Below, piece after piece: positions 9,926 through 18,327 of a stretch of DNA of 64,000 nucleotides. The stretch's first letter is position 1, and each line of letters opens with the position of its first letter. The notes under the pieces are model-generated. The model was not told the origin of the DNA and did not search any database. It worked only from the letters and a program-made list of their open reading frames with translations. This DNA is from Tatumella saanichensis (GTDB lineage: Bacteria > Pseudomonadota > Gammaproteobacteria > Enterobacterales > Enterobacteriaceae): the NCBI RefSeq assembly GCF_000439375.1, contig NZ_ATMI01000054.1, forward strand, positions 1 to 64,000, written 5' to 3'. The position numbers were made by a program, and so were the translations under genes.

Positions 9926-10654
9926 ATGAAAAAACCACAGGATCCTCATCAGCCGGTCCCTGCCCGACGGCGCTTTCTGCAACAATCGTTATCCCTTATA
10001 CCACTGGCCGTGGTCGGTACGGCTTCTTTTACCAGTGAGGCCGCGACGCCAAAATCCCCCGCCGTCTCCCAGGACTATGTGCCGCAATTCTTTGACCCTG
10101 GACAATGGCGTTTCATACTGGCAGCTACCGACCGGCTGATCCCGACAGATGAGCTCGGCCCCGGTGCAATAGCGGAAGGCGTACCGGTCTTTATTGACCG
10201 GCAAATGGAAGTACCTTATGGATACGGCCAACTGTGGTATATGCATGCCCCCTTTATCGCCAATACTGACCCCTTATTCGGCTATCAGTCTGCCCTGACC
10301 CCTCGGGAAATTTACCGACAGGGTATTGCGCTGACCAATGGCTGGTGTCAACAACAGTGGAAAAAAGACTTCGCTGATTTAAGTCACGACCAACAGGAAC
10401 AGATCCTCACACTGTTGGAGAAAAACACCCTTAAAAATGATTCGGTCAGTGGTGCCTTGTTCTTTGAGCAATTACTGGAGAATACCAAAGAGGGGTATCT
10501 GGCAGATCCTATCCATGGTGGCAACCAGTCTATGAGCTCATGGAAACTTATTGGTTACCCGGGTGCCCGGGCTGACTTTACCGATGCCGTTGCACAGCCC
10601 AATGAGCCCTACCCACTGGGCCCAGTGAGTATCTCAGGAAAAAGGATGGTCTGA
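9926..10654 (+). CDS. Gluconate 2-dehydrogenase subunit 3 family protein (small, Tat-exported subunit)
   Basis: Small subunit of a membrane-bound FAD dehydrogenase of the gluconate/2-ketogluconate/sorbitol type. It carries the twin-arginine signal (RRRFLQQSL near residue 18, then a hydrophobic stretch), which would export the folded flavoprotein subunit with it. The body matches the Gluconate_2-dh3 family (FFDPGQWRFILAATDRLIPTDE and DPIHGGN...GYPGA). The ATG at 9926 has GGAG at ideal spacing, whereas the one at 9911 has none. Its stop overlaps the start of the next gene by one base (TGATG), which suggests translational coupling. Confidence 0.9.
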   Translation: MKKPQDPHQPVPARRRFLQQSLSLIPLAVVGTASFTSEAATPKSPAVSQDYVPQFFDPGQWRFILAATDRLIPTDELGPGAIAEGVPVFIDRQMEVPYGYGQLWYMHAPFIANTDPLFGYQSALTPREIYRQGIALTNGWCQQQWKKDFADLSHDQQEQILTLLEKNTLKNDSVSGALFFEQLLENTKEGYLADPIHGGNQSMSSWKLIGYPGARADFTDAVAQPNEPYPLGPVSISGKRMV

Positions 10655-12429
10655 TGGCAACTCAAAAAAAAGCAGCCGATATTGTGATTGTCGGTTTTGG
10701 CTGGACCGGGTCATTAATGGCACGTGAACTGGCAGAGACGGGGCTGAGTATTGTTGCCCTGGAGCGTGGCGAAGCACGCGATACTTACCCCGATTTTGCC
10801 TACCCGAAGATCACTGACGAATTGACCTATGGTGTGCGATTGAAGCTGTTTCAGAATGCCGCACGTGAAACCGTCACCATTCGTCATAATGTGTCTCAGA
10901 CAGCCTTACCTTACCGTCGCTTTGGCTCGTTTTTGCCCGGTGATGGTGTTGGCGGAGCCGGAGTCCACTGGAACGGAATGCTGTGGCGCCCCTTGGGCGC
11001 CGATATCAAACTGCGCTCCATCATCATTGAAAAATACGGGACTAAAGTGATACCTGCCGATATGACCCTACAGGATTACCCCTTCACCTATGAGGAGATG
11101 GAGCCTTACTTCGATAAATTTGAGAAAATTTGTGGGGCATCCGGTCAAGCCGGTAACCTGCAGGGGAAAATTCAACCCGGCGGCAATCCCTTCGAGATGC
11201 CCCGACAGGATCCCTATCCGACGCCTGCCCTGACTCGCCTTTATTCTGGCGATCTGTTCGCCCAGGCCACCACAAAACTGGGATATAACCCGTTCCCAAC
11301 CCCTGCGGCTAACTGTACGGCACCTTGGACCAACCCTTATAATGTTCAATTGGGCGTCTGTAATTACTGTGGTTTTTGCGAACGCTTTGGCTGTTTCAAT
11401 TACTCAAAAGGATCTCCGCAGAGTTGCGTACTGCCTTCACTGAAGGCCTTTCCGAACGTAGAAATCCGACCTCGTTCCCAGGTGATCCGCGTCAATACCG
11501 ATAGCAGCGGTAAACAGGCGACCGGAGTGACCTATATTGATGAGCAGGGGAATGAAGTCGAGCAACCGGCATCACTGGTGATCCTCGCAGCTTTCCAGCT
11601 ACACAATGTCCGTTTGTTGCTGTTGTCAAAAATAGGGAAACCCTATGACCCGCAAACCGGCGAGGGTGTGGTGGGCCGTAACTATGCCTATCAGATGACC
11701 GGTGGCGCCAAGCTATTCTTTGGTCCTGATCACCGTTTCAACCCTTTCGCCGCCACCGGCACTACCTCTACTTTTATCGATAACTTTAATAATGGCAATT
11801 TTGATCAGAGTGATGTCGGGTTTATCGGTAGGGCCACTCTCTCTTCGAGCTGCACCGGGGGGCGACCTATTGCTCAAACCCTGCTGCCGTCTAAGGCGCC
11901 GCGCTGGGGCAGTGGCTGGAAGTCAGCCATTAAACAGCACTATAACCACAGTATGTTCATCGGATCTTCCGGTTCGGTCATGCCCTACCGGCAGTGTTAT
12001 CTGGACCTCGACCCTACCTATAAAGATGTACACGGTCAGCCACTGCTACGCATGACCTTTGACTGGCAGCCCAATGAGTTAACCATGACTGGGTTTATGG
12101 CGGGAAAAGTGGAGCAGATTATCCAAGAGATCGCGCCACCGTCTTATGAAATGGGCTTTAAAAATGCCCACAGCCATTATGACGTCCGACCTTATCAATC
12201 GACCCATACCACCGGTGGTGCCGTGATGGGAGATTCACCGCAAACCAGTGTGGTGAATAAATATCTGCAAAGCTGGGATGTGCCGAATTTGTTTGTGGTT
12301 GGGGCTTGCAGCTTCCCACAAAACTTAGCTTATAACCCGACCGGTACCGTCGGTGCTACCACACTGTTTGCCGCAGATGCCATCAAAAAACAGTATCTGG
12401 CCTCCCCTGGCCCGCTGGTGAAAGTATAA
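10654..12429 (+). CDS. GMC-family FAD dehydrogenase catalytic subunit (gluconate dehydrogenase type)
   Basis: Catalytic flavoprotein that oxidises a sugar acid or polyol in the periplasm and passes electrons to the cytochrome c subunit. The 591-residue protein has the FAD-binding fold at its start (IVIVGFGWTGSLMA), a GVGGAGVHWNGM motif near residue 105, and the GMC C-terminal segment with HTTGGAVMG and NPTGTVGATT. A cysteine cluster (CNYCGFCERFGC near residue 235) is like the iron-sulfur site reported in bacterial FAD glucose dehydrogenases. Substrate cannot be settled by eye: gluconate, 2-ketogluconate and sorbitol are all possible. Middle gene of a three-gene operon. Confidence 0.9.
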   Translation: MATQKKAADIVIVGFGWTGSLMARELAETGLSIVALERGEARDTYPDFAYPKITDELTYGVRLKLFQNAARETVTIRHNVSQTALPYRRFGSFLPGDGVGGAGVHWNGMLWRPLGADIKLRSIIIEKYGTKVIPADMTLQDYPFTYEEMEPYFDKFEKICGASGQAGNLQGKIQPGGNPFEMPRQDPYPTPALTRLYSGDLFAQATTKLGYNPFPTPAANCTAPWTNPYNVQLGVCNYCGFCERFGCFNYSKGSPQSCVLPSLKAFPNVEIRPRSQVIRVNTDSSGKQATGVTYIDEQGNEVEQPASLVILAAFQLHNVRLLLLSKIGKPYDPQTGEGVVGRNYAYQMTGGAKLFFGPDHRFNPFAATGTTSTFIDNFNNGNFDQSDVGFIGRATLSSSCTGGRPIAQTLLPSKAPRWGSGWKSAIKQHYNHSMFIGSSGSVMPYRQCYLDLDPTYKDVHGQPLLRMTFDWQPNELTMTGFMAGKVEQIIQEIAPPSYEMGFKNAHSHYDVRPYQSTHTTGGAVMGDSPQTSVVNKYLQSWDVPNLFVVGACSFPQNLAYNPTGTVGATTLFAADAIKKQYLASPGPLVKV

Positions 12430-12439
12430 GGAGAGACTG

Positions 12440-13732
12440 ATGAATAAATGTATTGCATGGACTCCCTTGGCATTATTCGTCAGCGGTTATGCACTGGCAG
12501 TGCCTGCGGGACAGGATACCATCAGCCGCGGGGAATATCTGGCCAGGGCCGGAGACTGCATAGCCTGCCATACCAGTAACCCGGCACAGCCGTTTGCCGG
12601 GGGGCTAAAAATGTCCACACCAGTGGGGGCTATCTACTCCACCAATATTACTCCGGATAAACAGACCGGTATCGGCAACTACAGTTATGAGGATTTTGTT
12701 AAAGCGGTCCGTCAAGGGATCAGTAAATCTGGCGACACCCTCTATCCGGCCATGCCTTACCCCTCATTTGCTAAAATTTCCGATCAGGATATGCATGACC
12801 TCTATCAATATTTTATGAAAGGGGTTAAACCGGTGGTGCAACAGAATAAAGCATCCGATATTCCTTGGCCGCTAAGTATGCGCTGGCCTCTGGGGCTGTG
12901 GCGGAGGATGTTTACCGATGATAAACGCTATCAGCCGGTGGAGGGGAAATCAGCGCAATGGCAGCGTGGTGCCTATCTGGTACAGGGCCTAGGTCACTGC
13001 GGCGCCTGTCATACGCCACGAGGGATGGCATATCAAGAAAAAGCCGCTGATCAGACAGACTCAGCCTGGTTGACCGGCAGTGCATTGGATGGCTGGTATG
13101 CCCCTGATCTGACCGGCAGCCAACCCGATGGCTTGGGTCGCTGGTCGGCGCAAGAACTCAGTGACTACCTGAAAAATGGTGTTAACGCCCACAGTTCAGC
13201 GTTTGGCCCGATGTCAGAGGTGGTCAGCCATAGCCTGAGTTATCTCGACCAACAGGATGTGGATGCCATTGCTGAGTATCTGAAATCCCTGCCAGCCTCG
13301 CATCCGGACACAACCACTCCCTCGGCCCCGATACCCGATAACAGTACCGCCCAGGCTCTGTTCAAGGGGGATGTCTCTGCCCGTGGGGCGGCAGACTATC
13401 TTAATAACTGTTCGGCTTGTCACCGGTCTGACGGTAAAGGTTATGACAAAACCTTCCCAGCACTGGCGGGGAACTCCGCCCTGTTGAGCGATGATCCTTC
13501 ATCAGTGATCCACATTATCCTGCAAGGAGGACAACGGGCTGTGACCGCACAGATGCCGACTGGATTAACCATGCCAGATTTTGGCTGGCGTTTGTCGGAT
13601 CAGCAGGTGGCGGATGTAGCGACCTTTATCCGGCAAGGATGGGGAAATCATGCCTCTACAGTTACCCCGCAACAGGTGGCGGCTATCCGCAACAACTTAT
13701 CGCCTCAAACCATCAGCGCCAAGCCTCAATAA
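12440..13732 (+). CDS. Triheme cytochrome c subunit of the membrane dehydrogenase
   Basis: Electron-transfer subunit that carries electrons from the flavoprotein to the quinone pool or terminal oxidase. It has a signal peptide ending near ALAVPAG and three heme c sites: CIACH at residues 40-44, CGACH in the middle and CSACH in the last third, each with downstream Met ligands (for example AMPYP). The 430-residue length fits the family. AAGGAGA precedes the ATG, ten bases after the previous stop. The C-terminus lacks an obvious strong membrane anchor in this reading. Confidence 0.92.
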   Translation: MNKCIAWTPLALFVSGYALAVPAGQDTISRGEYLARAGDCIACHTSNPAQPFAGGLKMSTPVGAIYSTNITPDKQTGIGNYSYEDFVKAVRQGISKSGDTLYPAMPYPSFAKISDQDMHDLYQYFMKGVKPVVQQNKASDIPWPLSMRWPLGLWRRMFTDDKRYQPVEGKSAQWQRGAYLVQGLGHCGACHTPRGMAYQEKAADQTDSAWLTGSALDGWYAPDLTGSQPDGLGRWSAQELSDYLKNGVNAHSSAFGPMSEVVSHSLSYLDQQDVDAIAEYLKSLPASHPDTTTPSAPIPDNSTAQALFKGDVSARGAADYLNNCSACHRSDGKGYDKTFPALAGNSALLSDDPSSVIHIILQGGQRAVTAQMPTGLTMPDFGWRLSDQQVADVATFIRQGWGNHASTVTPQQVAAIRNNLSPQTISAKPQ

Positions 13733-13743
13733 ACGGTAGGCAT

Positions 13744-13771
13744 AAAAAAACGGCCCCTAGGGGCCGTTTTT
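13744..13771. terminator. Bidirectional terminator between the dehydrogenase operon and ompX
   Basis: The perfect palindrome CGGCCCCTAGGGGCCG is flanked by A and T runs on its two sides, so it can terminate both converging transcripts. Confidence 0.85.
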
Positions 13772-13807
13772 ACTGTTCCTGAAATCGTAATGAATTCAGA
13801 CTCAGAA

Positions 13808-14320
13808 TTAGAAGCTGTAACCAACGCCAGCGATCCAAGTGCCAACATCAACGTTACGGATGCGGCTCTGCTCGTAACCTACGTCAACTGCGAAGTTGTC
13901 GATTGGGTTGAACTGCATACCTGCACCGTATGAGAAACCAACATCTTTGAAGCCGGTTTTGTTATAGTCGGTCTGGTTGATGTGCTGGTAACGACCTGCA
14001 CCGATACCGACAACACCGTAGATGCTTGCCCAGTCGTTCAGACGGAAAGCAGGACCTGCGGTCACACCGTAGTACTGACCTTTATTATAGGTGTCAGAGG
14101 TGTTGTTATCTTTTTCAGTGTAAGTGAAAGAACCGATCCAACCCAGAGGGTTAGAACCGTCTTCGTAACGGTATTTCAAGTTGAAACCGTTAGCTTTGTG
14201 GGCAACACCCTGGTAGTCGCTCTGCGCGTAACCGCCAGTGATGGTGCTTTGTGCCATTGCGGAACCAGCAGATACTGCCAGAACGCAAGCCAGTGCTGAA
14301 AGACATGCAATTTTTTTCAT
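13808..14320 (-). CDS. ompX: Outer membrane protein OmpX
   Basis: Eight-stranded outer-membrane beta-barrel of the Ail/Lom family. The 170-residue precursor starts MKKIACLSALACVLAV and has a signal peptide ending at AMA. Alternating hydrophobic strands follow (GGYAQSDYQG, YYGVTAGPAFRLNDWASIYGVVG, YEQSRIRNVDVGTWIAGVGYSF), ending in the aromatic C-terminal Phe used for barrel assembly. I chose the second Met because it matches E. coli OmpX; the first adds only two residues. Position next to rhtA and dps is conserved. Confidence 0.95.
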   Translation of the reverse strand: MKKIACLSALACVLAVSAGSAMAQSTITGGYAQSDYQGVAHKANGFNLKYRYEDGSNPLGWIGSFTYTEKDNNTSDTYNKGQYYGVTAGPAFRLNDWASIYGVVGIGAGRYQHINQTDYNKTGFKDVGFSYGAGMQFNPIDNFAVDVGYEQSRIRNVDVGTWIAGVGYSF

Positions 14321-14686
14321 AATCACCTCAAATGTGAAACGACTTCTTAATTTCCTGACAACGATGAAAATATAACAAAAAATAGTGGGAAACTCTGCCC
14401 GAATTTTGTTGTCTAACAGATTGTTTGGTGTAACAGAAAGTTACCAGTCAGACATAATTGCCTGATTTAACTTTACTTTAATCTGCTTCAGAGCCCTAAA
14501 CTATTTTGTGCTACCCGAGAATCTTTAAGGATATTCTTAATAATATAGCCGGTTTTTTTCACTTCGCCGCAAACTATAGTACAAAAAACAAGCTGTTGAT
14601 AAGGTTTTTTTTTATTGTTGGGCATGTGTTGAGCACAGAGATAAGGTAGACTCGCCAGCGTTTTTCCCCTGTCATCACTTTTTCCT
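14321..14686. other. Divergent promoter region between ompX and rhtA
   Basis: This 366-base, strongly AT-rich gap separates divergent genes. It should hold the ompX leader and promoter and the rhtA promoter. Runs such as eight or more T near 14605 are visible. I see no gene or clear operator. Confidence 0.5.
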
Positions 14687-15628
14687 ATGGAACTGCGCGG
14701 TATGGCCCCTTCTGAAAATAAAAAAAACAGTCAATTGTTATTCCCTGTCATGTTGCTGATTGTAGCCATGATGTCACTACAGGGTGCCGCCTCTTTGGCC
14801 AAGCACCTGTTCCCACTTGCCGGCGCTCCCGGAGTGGCAGCTATGCGATTAGGGTTATCCACGATTATGTTGTGGGTGATCTTCAAACCTTGGCGTCTGA
14901 CATTCGGTAAAGAGAAACGTCGGCCGCTGATTTTTTACGGACTGGCTCTGGGCGGCATGAATATGCTGTTTTACTTAGCCCTTCGCACTATCCCCTTAGG
15001 AATTGGCGTAGCACTTGAGTTTATTGGCCCTCTGACACTGGCCTTAGCTAACGCTCGGCGCATTACCGACTTTATGTGGATCCTGATTGCGGTAGGTGGC
15101 CTGTGTCTACTGCTGCCACTCGAAACCGGATTGTCGAACGTCGATCCTCTGGGGGCAGTCCTGGCGATTTGCGCTGGTGCCTGTTGGGCTATCTATATCG
15201 TCTTCGGCCGAAAAGCAGGTAGCGGTCACGGAGCAGCCACTGTAGCCGTTGGGTCTGCTATAGCCTCACTGGTCTATGTGCCGGTCGGATTAGGTTTTGC
15301 CGAGAGTGGCCTATGGCACTGGCAGATCCTGCCATTAGCCTTATTACTGGCGCTGTTATCGAATGCCATACCTTATTCACTAGAGATGATGGCCCTGACT
15401 CGACTGCCAGCACGACTTTTCGGTACCTTGATGAGCCTAGAACCGGTAGTGGCCGCCCTTTCAGGACTGATTTTCCTTGGCGAGCATCTTAACCTGCCCC
15501 AGTGGCTGGGGCTGACGGCGGTCATTATCGCCTCTGCCGGCTCAACCCTGACCCTGCAATCCTCGAAACCACGCTTGCGGCGAGTAAAAGTCAGAAAATT
15601 CTCCCCCTCCTCTTCAGACCAGCGCTGA
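14687..15628 (+). CDS. rhtA: Threonine/homoserine exporter RhtA (EamA family)
   Basis: Inner-membrane exporter of the drug/metabolite transporter superfamily with about ten hydrophobic helices in two EamA repeats. The sequence follows E. coli RhtA closely (LAKHLFPLAGAPGVAAMRL; FYGLALGGMNMLFYLALRTIPLGIGVALEFIGPL; PYSLEMMALTRLPARLFGTLMSLEP). The C-terminal tail is basic and longer than in E. coli. Two starts are possible, 14687 and 14702, neither with a strong ribosome site; the second gives a length closer to the family. It lies between ompX and dps, as in E. coli. Confidence 0.93.
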   Translation: MELRGMAPSENKKNSQLLFPVMLLIVAMMSLQGAASLAKHLFPLAGAPGVAAMRLGLSTIMLWVIFKPWRLTFGKEKRRPLIFYGLALGGMNMLFYLALRTIPLGIGVALEFIGPLTLALANARRITDFMWILIAVGGLCLLLPLETGLSNVDPLGAVLAICAGACWAIYIVFGRKAGSGHGAATVAVGSAIASLVYVPVGLGFAESGLWHWQILPLALLLALLSNAIPYSLEMMALTRLPARLFGTLMSLEPVVAALSGLIFLGEHLNLPQWLGLTAVIIASAGSTLTLQSSKPRLRRVKVRKFSPSSSDQR

Positions 15629-15692
15629 GGTGGGCTATCGGTTTCAGCGATAGCAGCAATTGAGTGTGCCGCCGTGCAAAAGCCACAGCGGT

Positions 15693-15702
15693 TGCTATAC
15701 TT
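15693..15702 (+). promoter_or_regulatory. Extended -10 element of the dps promoter
   Basis: TGCTATACTT carries the extended -10 with the C before TATACT that RpoS holoenzyme favours. It lies 55 bases upstream of the dps start, which fits stationary-phase expression of dps. Confidence 0.55.
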
Positions 15703-15756
15703 GTTTGCAAATGAAGTACTGATTCCGATTAATCGACCAAGAGAGGAAATGAATTT

Positions 15757-16263
15757 ATGAGTACCGCAAAACTGGTTAAAACTCAGCCATCCGATCTGAT
15801 TTATACTCGTAACGATGTTGCTGACGCAGATAAACACGCGACCATCAATGTCCTGAGCAAAGTAGTGGTTGAACTGATCGACCTGTCGCTGATCACTAAG
15901 CAAGCCCACTGGAATATGCGCGGCACTAACTTCATCGCTGTTCATGAGATGTTAGACGGTTTCCGTACCGCCATCACCGATCATCAGGACACCGTGGCTG
16001 AGCGTATTGTGCAGTTAGGTGGCGTGGCACTGGGTACCCCACAGATCGTCACCCAGACGACTCCGCTGAAGAGCTACCCACTGGATATCCATGATGTGCA
16101 GGATCACTTGGTCGCCCTGGCTGAGCGTTATGCACTGGTGGCAAACGATGTGCGTAAAGCTATCAGCGAAGTCCCTGACGAAGACAGCGCAGATATTTTC
16201 ACTGCAGCATCTCGTGACTTGGATAAATTCCTGTGGTTTATCGAAGCCAATATCACCAAATAA
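15757..16263 (+). CDS. dps: DNA starvation/stationary phase protection protein Dps
   Basis: Dodecameric mini-ferritin that oxidises and stores iron with peroxide and coats DNA in stationary phase. The 168-residue protein has the inter-subunit ferroxidase ligands in [12 protein letters not shown] and [27 protein letters not shown], and a Lys-containing N-terminal tail that can contact DNA. Length and sequence match E. coli Dps (167 residues). GAGAGGAAA precedes the ATG, and a probable RpoS-type -10 lies upstream. Confidence 0.97.
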   Translation: MSTAKLVKTQPSDLIYTRNDVADADKHATINVLSKVVVELIDLSLITKQAHWNMRGTNFIAVHEMLDGFRTAITDHQDTVAERIVQLGGVALGTPQIVTQTTPLKSYPLDIHDVQDHLVALAERYALVANDVRKAISEVPDEDSADIFTAASRDLDKFLWFIEANITK

Positions 16264-16274
16264 ATGCCCTTCAA

Positions 16275-16296
16275 GGGCAGGGTAGACCCCCTGCCC
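16275..16296. terminator. Hairpin between convergent dps and rlmF
   Basis: Eight-base arms GGGCAGGG / CCCTGCCC with a six-base loop lie in the 36-base gap. No T run follows. Confidence 0.5.
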
Positions 16297-16299
16297 GGG

Positions 16300-17244
16300 T
16301 CATGCGGGTGGGCGTAATGAATTTTTCAGTATTCTGGCCCGCTGTTCAGGCTTCTTAAATGTCCACGCCAGTATCCTACTCTGCTTATTCCCCTGCCCCA
16401 TTTCTATTACACGCTGCTCTATCACCGCAGTCCGTTTTAAGATTTCCGCTAAGGGTTTCAGGTTCTCTCTTTTGGAGATCAGCGTGGTAAACCAGACCAC
16501 CTGCGCGGAAAAATTCTGGCTTTCGTTAATCATTTTTTCAACGAACCCGCGCTCCCCACCTGTACACCAAAGTTCATGATGTTGCCCAGCGAAATTGAGT
16601 CCCTTGTCTGAGCAAATACCCAAGTTGCGGTTCTTACGATCACTGCCCTGTTGCGCCTCTTGTGCCGATCGATGAAACGGTGGATTACATAAGGTTACAG
16701 CGTAATTATCGCTTTTTTGGATAATCCCCTGAAAAATGGCGTTCGAGTTTTTTTGGCAACGCAGACGGATCGCCCGCTGCATTCCAGGATTAGCCGCAAT
16801 CAGCGCTGTTGCTAGGCGTAATGATTCGGCACTGATATCCGAGCCGGTGAATCGCCAGCCGTATTCTGCATGACCGATCAGCGGATAAATGCAATTCGCG
16901 CCGCAACCGATATCCAAAAGATCCGCCTGACGCGGAATTGTGCCACCAGCGTCCTCTGCCAGTAAGTCAGCAATAAAATGCAGATAATCTGCCCGTCCCG
17001 GTATCGGTGGACAAAGATACCCGTCAGGCAGTTGCCATTCGATTCCGTAATACTGTTTCAGTAACCCTTGATTGAGGGCTTTAATCGCCTGCGGTTGGCT
17101 AAAATCTACCGACGTCTTGCCTGCGGGTGTGGTGACCAGCCACGGTGAAAGCGCCGGGTTGAGGTGGCATAGAGTCGGTAGATCATATTGTCCCTGATAA
17201 CGGTTACGCGGGTGCAGAGAACTTTTTGCGGGTGTCTTTTTCAT
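16300..17244 (-). CDS. rlmF: 23S rRNA (adenine(1618)-N(6))-methyltransferase RlmF
   Basis: SAM-dependent enzyme that methylates A1618 of 23S rRNA. The 314-residue protein has the SAM-binding motif LLDIGCGANCIYPLIG near residue 130 and the N6-adenine methyltransferase catalytic motif NPPF in TLCNPPFHRS near residue 205. The N-terminus (LHPRNRYQGQYDLPTLC) is diagnostic of RlmF/YbiN. Gene order next to dps and ybiB is close to that in E. coli. Confidence 0.94.
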   Translation of the reverse strand: MKKTPAKSSLHPRNRYQGQYDLPTLCHLNPALSPWLVTTPAGKTSVDFSQPQAIKALNQGLLKQYYGIEWQLPDGYLCPPIPGRADYLHFIADLLAEDAGGTIPRQADLLDIGCGANCIYPLIGHAEYGWRFTGSDISAESLRLATALIAANPGMQRAIRLRCQKNSNAIFQGIIQKSDNYAVTLCNPPFHRSAQEAQQGSDRKNRNLGICSDKGLNFAGQHHELWCTGGERGFVEKMINESQNFSAQVVWFTTLISKRENLKPLAEILKRTAVIEQRVIEMGQGNKQSRILAWTFKKPEQRARILKNSLRPPA

Positions 17245-17309
17245 TAGTCATCACAGAATAACCGTCACTCAAAGGGCTTTCCCCCAGTGTAACGGTAAAA
17301 TAAGTAAAG

Positions 17310-18278
17310 TTAATATCCGGCGGCAGCTAACTGCTCCACGCCAGCAGTAACATCCTGACAACGCCGAGCTAGCAGCAAACAACAGGCTACCTGCAGACGT
17401 ATCGGTTGGGGCACCGGAATATCTCCGGCCAGTACCTGCTGAATCCAGTGAGCAGTCTGTTCCGCTGATTTAGAGACAGGAAGCAGCGCTTTTTGCTCTT
17501 CTTGGCGCTCCACCAATCGCTGAAGTGTCTCCTGTTGTGGTGAGACAGCGAATAATGCCGGTCCACGTCGTGGATTGGCATACACTTCCCCTTCACAGCC
17601 ATTCAGTAATAGCGCCAGACTCTGGCTATGGCGGAAAAAGGCCGCCACTTTTGGCACATATTCCGGATGCGAAACCGCCGAGATCTGTAAGGCTTTGCCG
17701 GCTGCGTAGGGTGAGGCCAGTTTAGCCAAGGTATGGGCGCTGTTACGTAAGCCTAACTGCCAACGCAGCGCCAATTGCTTCGCCAAGGGTGGGCACCAGT
17801 CATCCACCGCCATAAAGGTCAGTTTGCCTTGTCGCAACTGCTGTTCAGCCTGTTGCGGCGAAGCAACCGCCGAAATACCGAGAGCAGCAAACACCGTCTC
17901 GCTGGTTACCCGGGTGGGATCCTGACGGATGCCGTGAACAAACACCGGAAACCCGAGTTTCTCCAGCAGCAGAGCCAACAATGGGGTCAGATTACCTTGA
18001 CGGCGTGCGCCATTATAACTGGGGATCACCACCGGCATCAGTCCGCCATCCGGCAATGAAAACTGTGGCAGTTTTTCCTGGAGCGCACCGATAAAACCGA
18101 GCATTTCCTGCTCGCTTTCCCCTTTGATGCGTAGGGCGATCAGCACGGCTCCCAGTACCAACGGGTCAAGATCTTGTTGTAGTATGGCCTTATACAACTG
18201 AAAGGCAGTGGCTTGGTCGAGGTCACGGGCATGGTTCTTGCCGCGGCCAATCTCTTTTACTATCTGGGTAATATCCAT
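17310..18278 (-). CDS. ybiB: YbiB family protein (TrpD-like phosphoribosyltransferase fold)
   Basis: Homologue of anthranilate phosphoribosyltransferase that has lost the biosynthetic role; E. coli YbiB is a nucleic-acid-binding protein linked to the LexA response. The 322-residue product has the TrpD-like N-terminal helical domain (DITQIVKEIGRGKNHARDLD) and the central domain with PSYNGARRQGNLTPLLALLL. I chose the ATG at 18278, which gives the family length; a longer frame runs into dinG in another frame. It lies 49 bases after dinG on the same strand, so it probably shares the SOS promoter. Confidence 0.9.
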   Translation of the reverse strand: MDITQIVKEIGRGKNHARDLDQATAFQLYKAILQQDLDPLVLGAVLIALRIKGESEQEMLGFIGALQEKLPQFSLPDGGLMPVVIPSYNGARRQGNLTPLLALLLEKLGFPVFVHGIRQDPTRVTSETVFAALGISAVASPQQAEQQLRQGKLTFMAVDDWCPPLAKQLALRWQLGLRNSAHTLAKLASPYAAGKALQISAVSHPEYVPKVAAFFRHSQSLALLLNGCEGEVYANPRRGPALFAVSPQQETLQRLVERQEEQKALLPVSKSAEQTAHWIQQVLAGDIPVPQPIRLQVACCLLLARRCQDVTAGVEQLAAAGY

Positions 18279-18327
18279 CAATCTGTCCTGTCGCCGCGGT
18301 CTCTTCAAGGTATCTGCTGAACGGTCC

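Noticed and set aside
15373-15945. 190-codon minus-strand frame across rhtA and dps
   Set aside because: It is antisense to two well-supported genes and covers the dps promoter.
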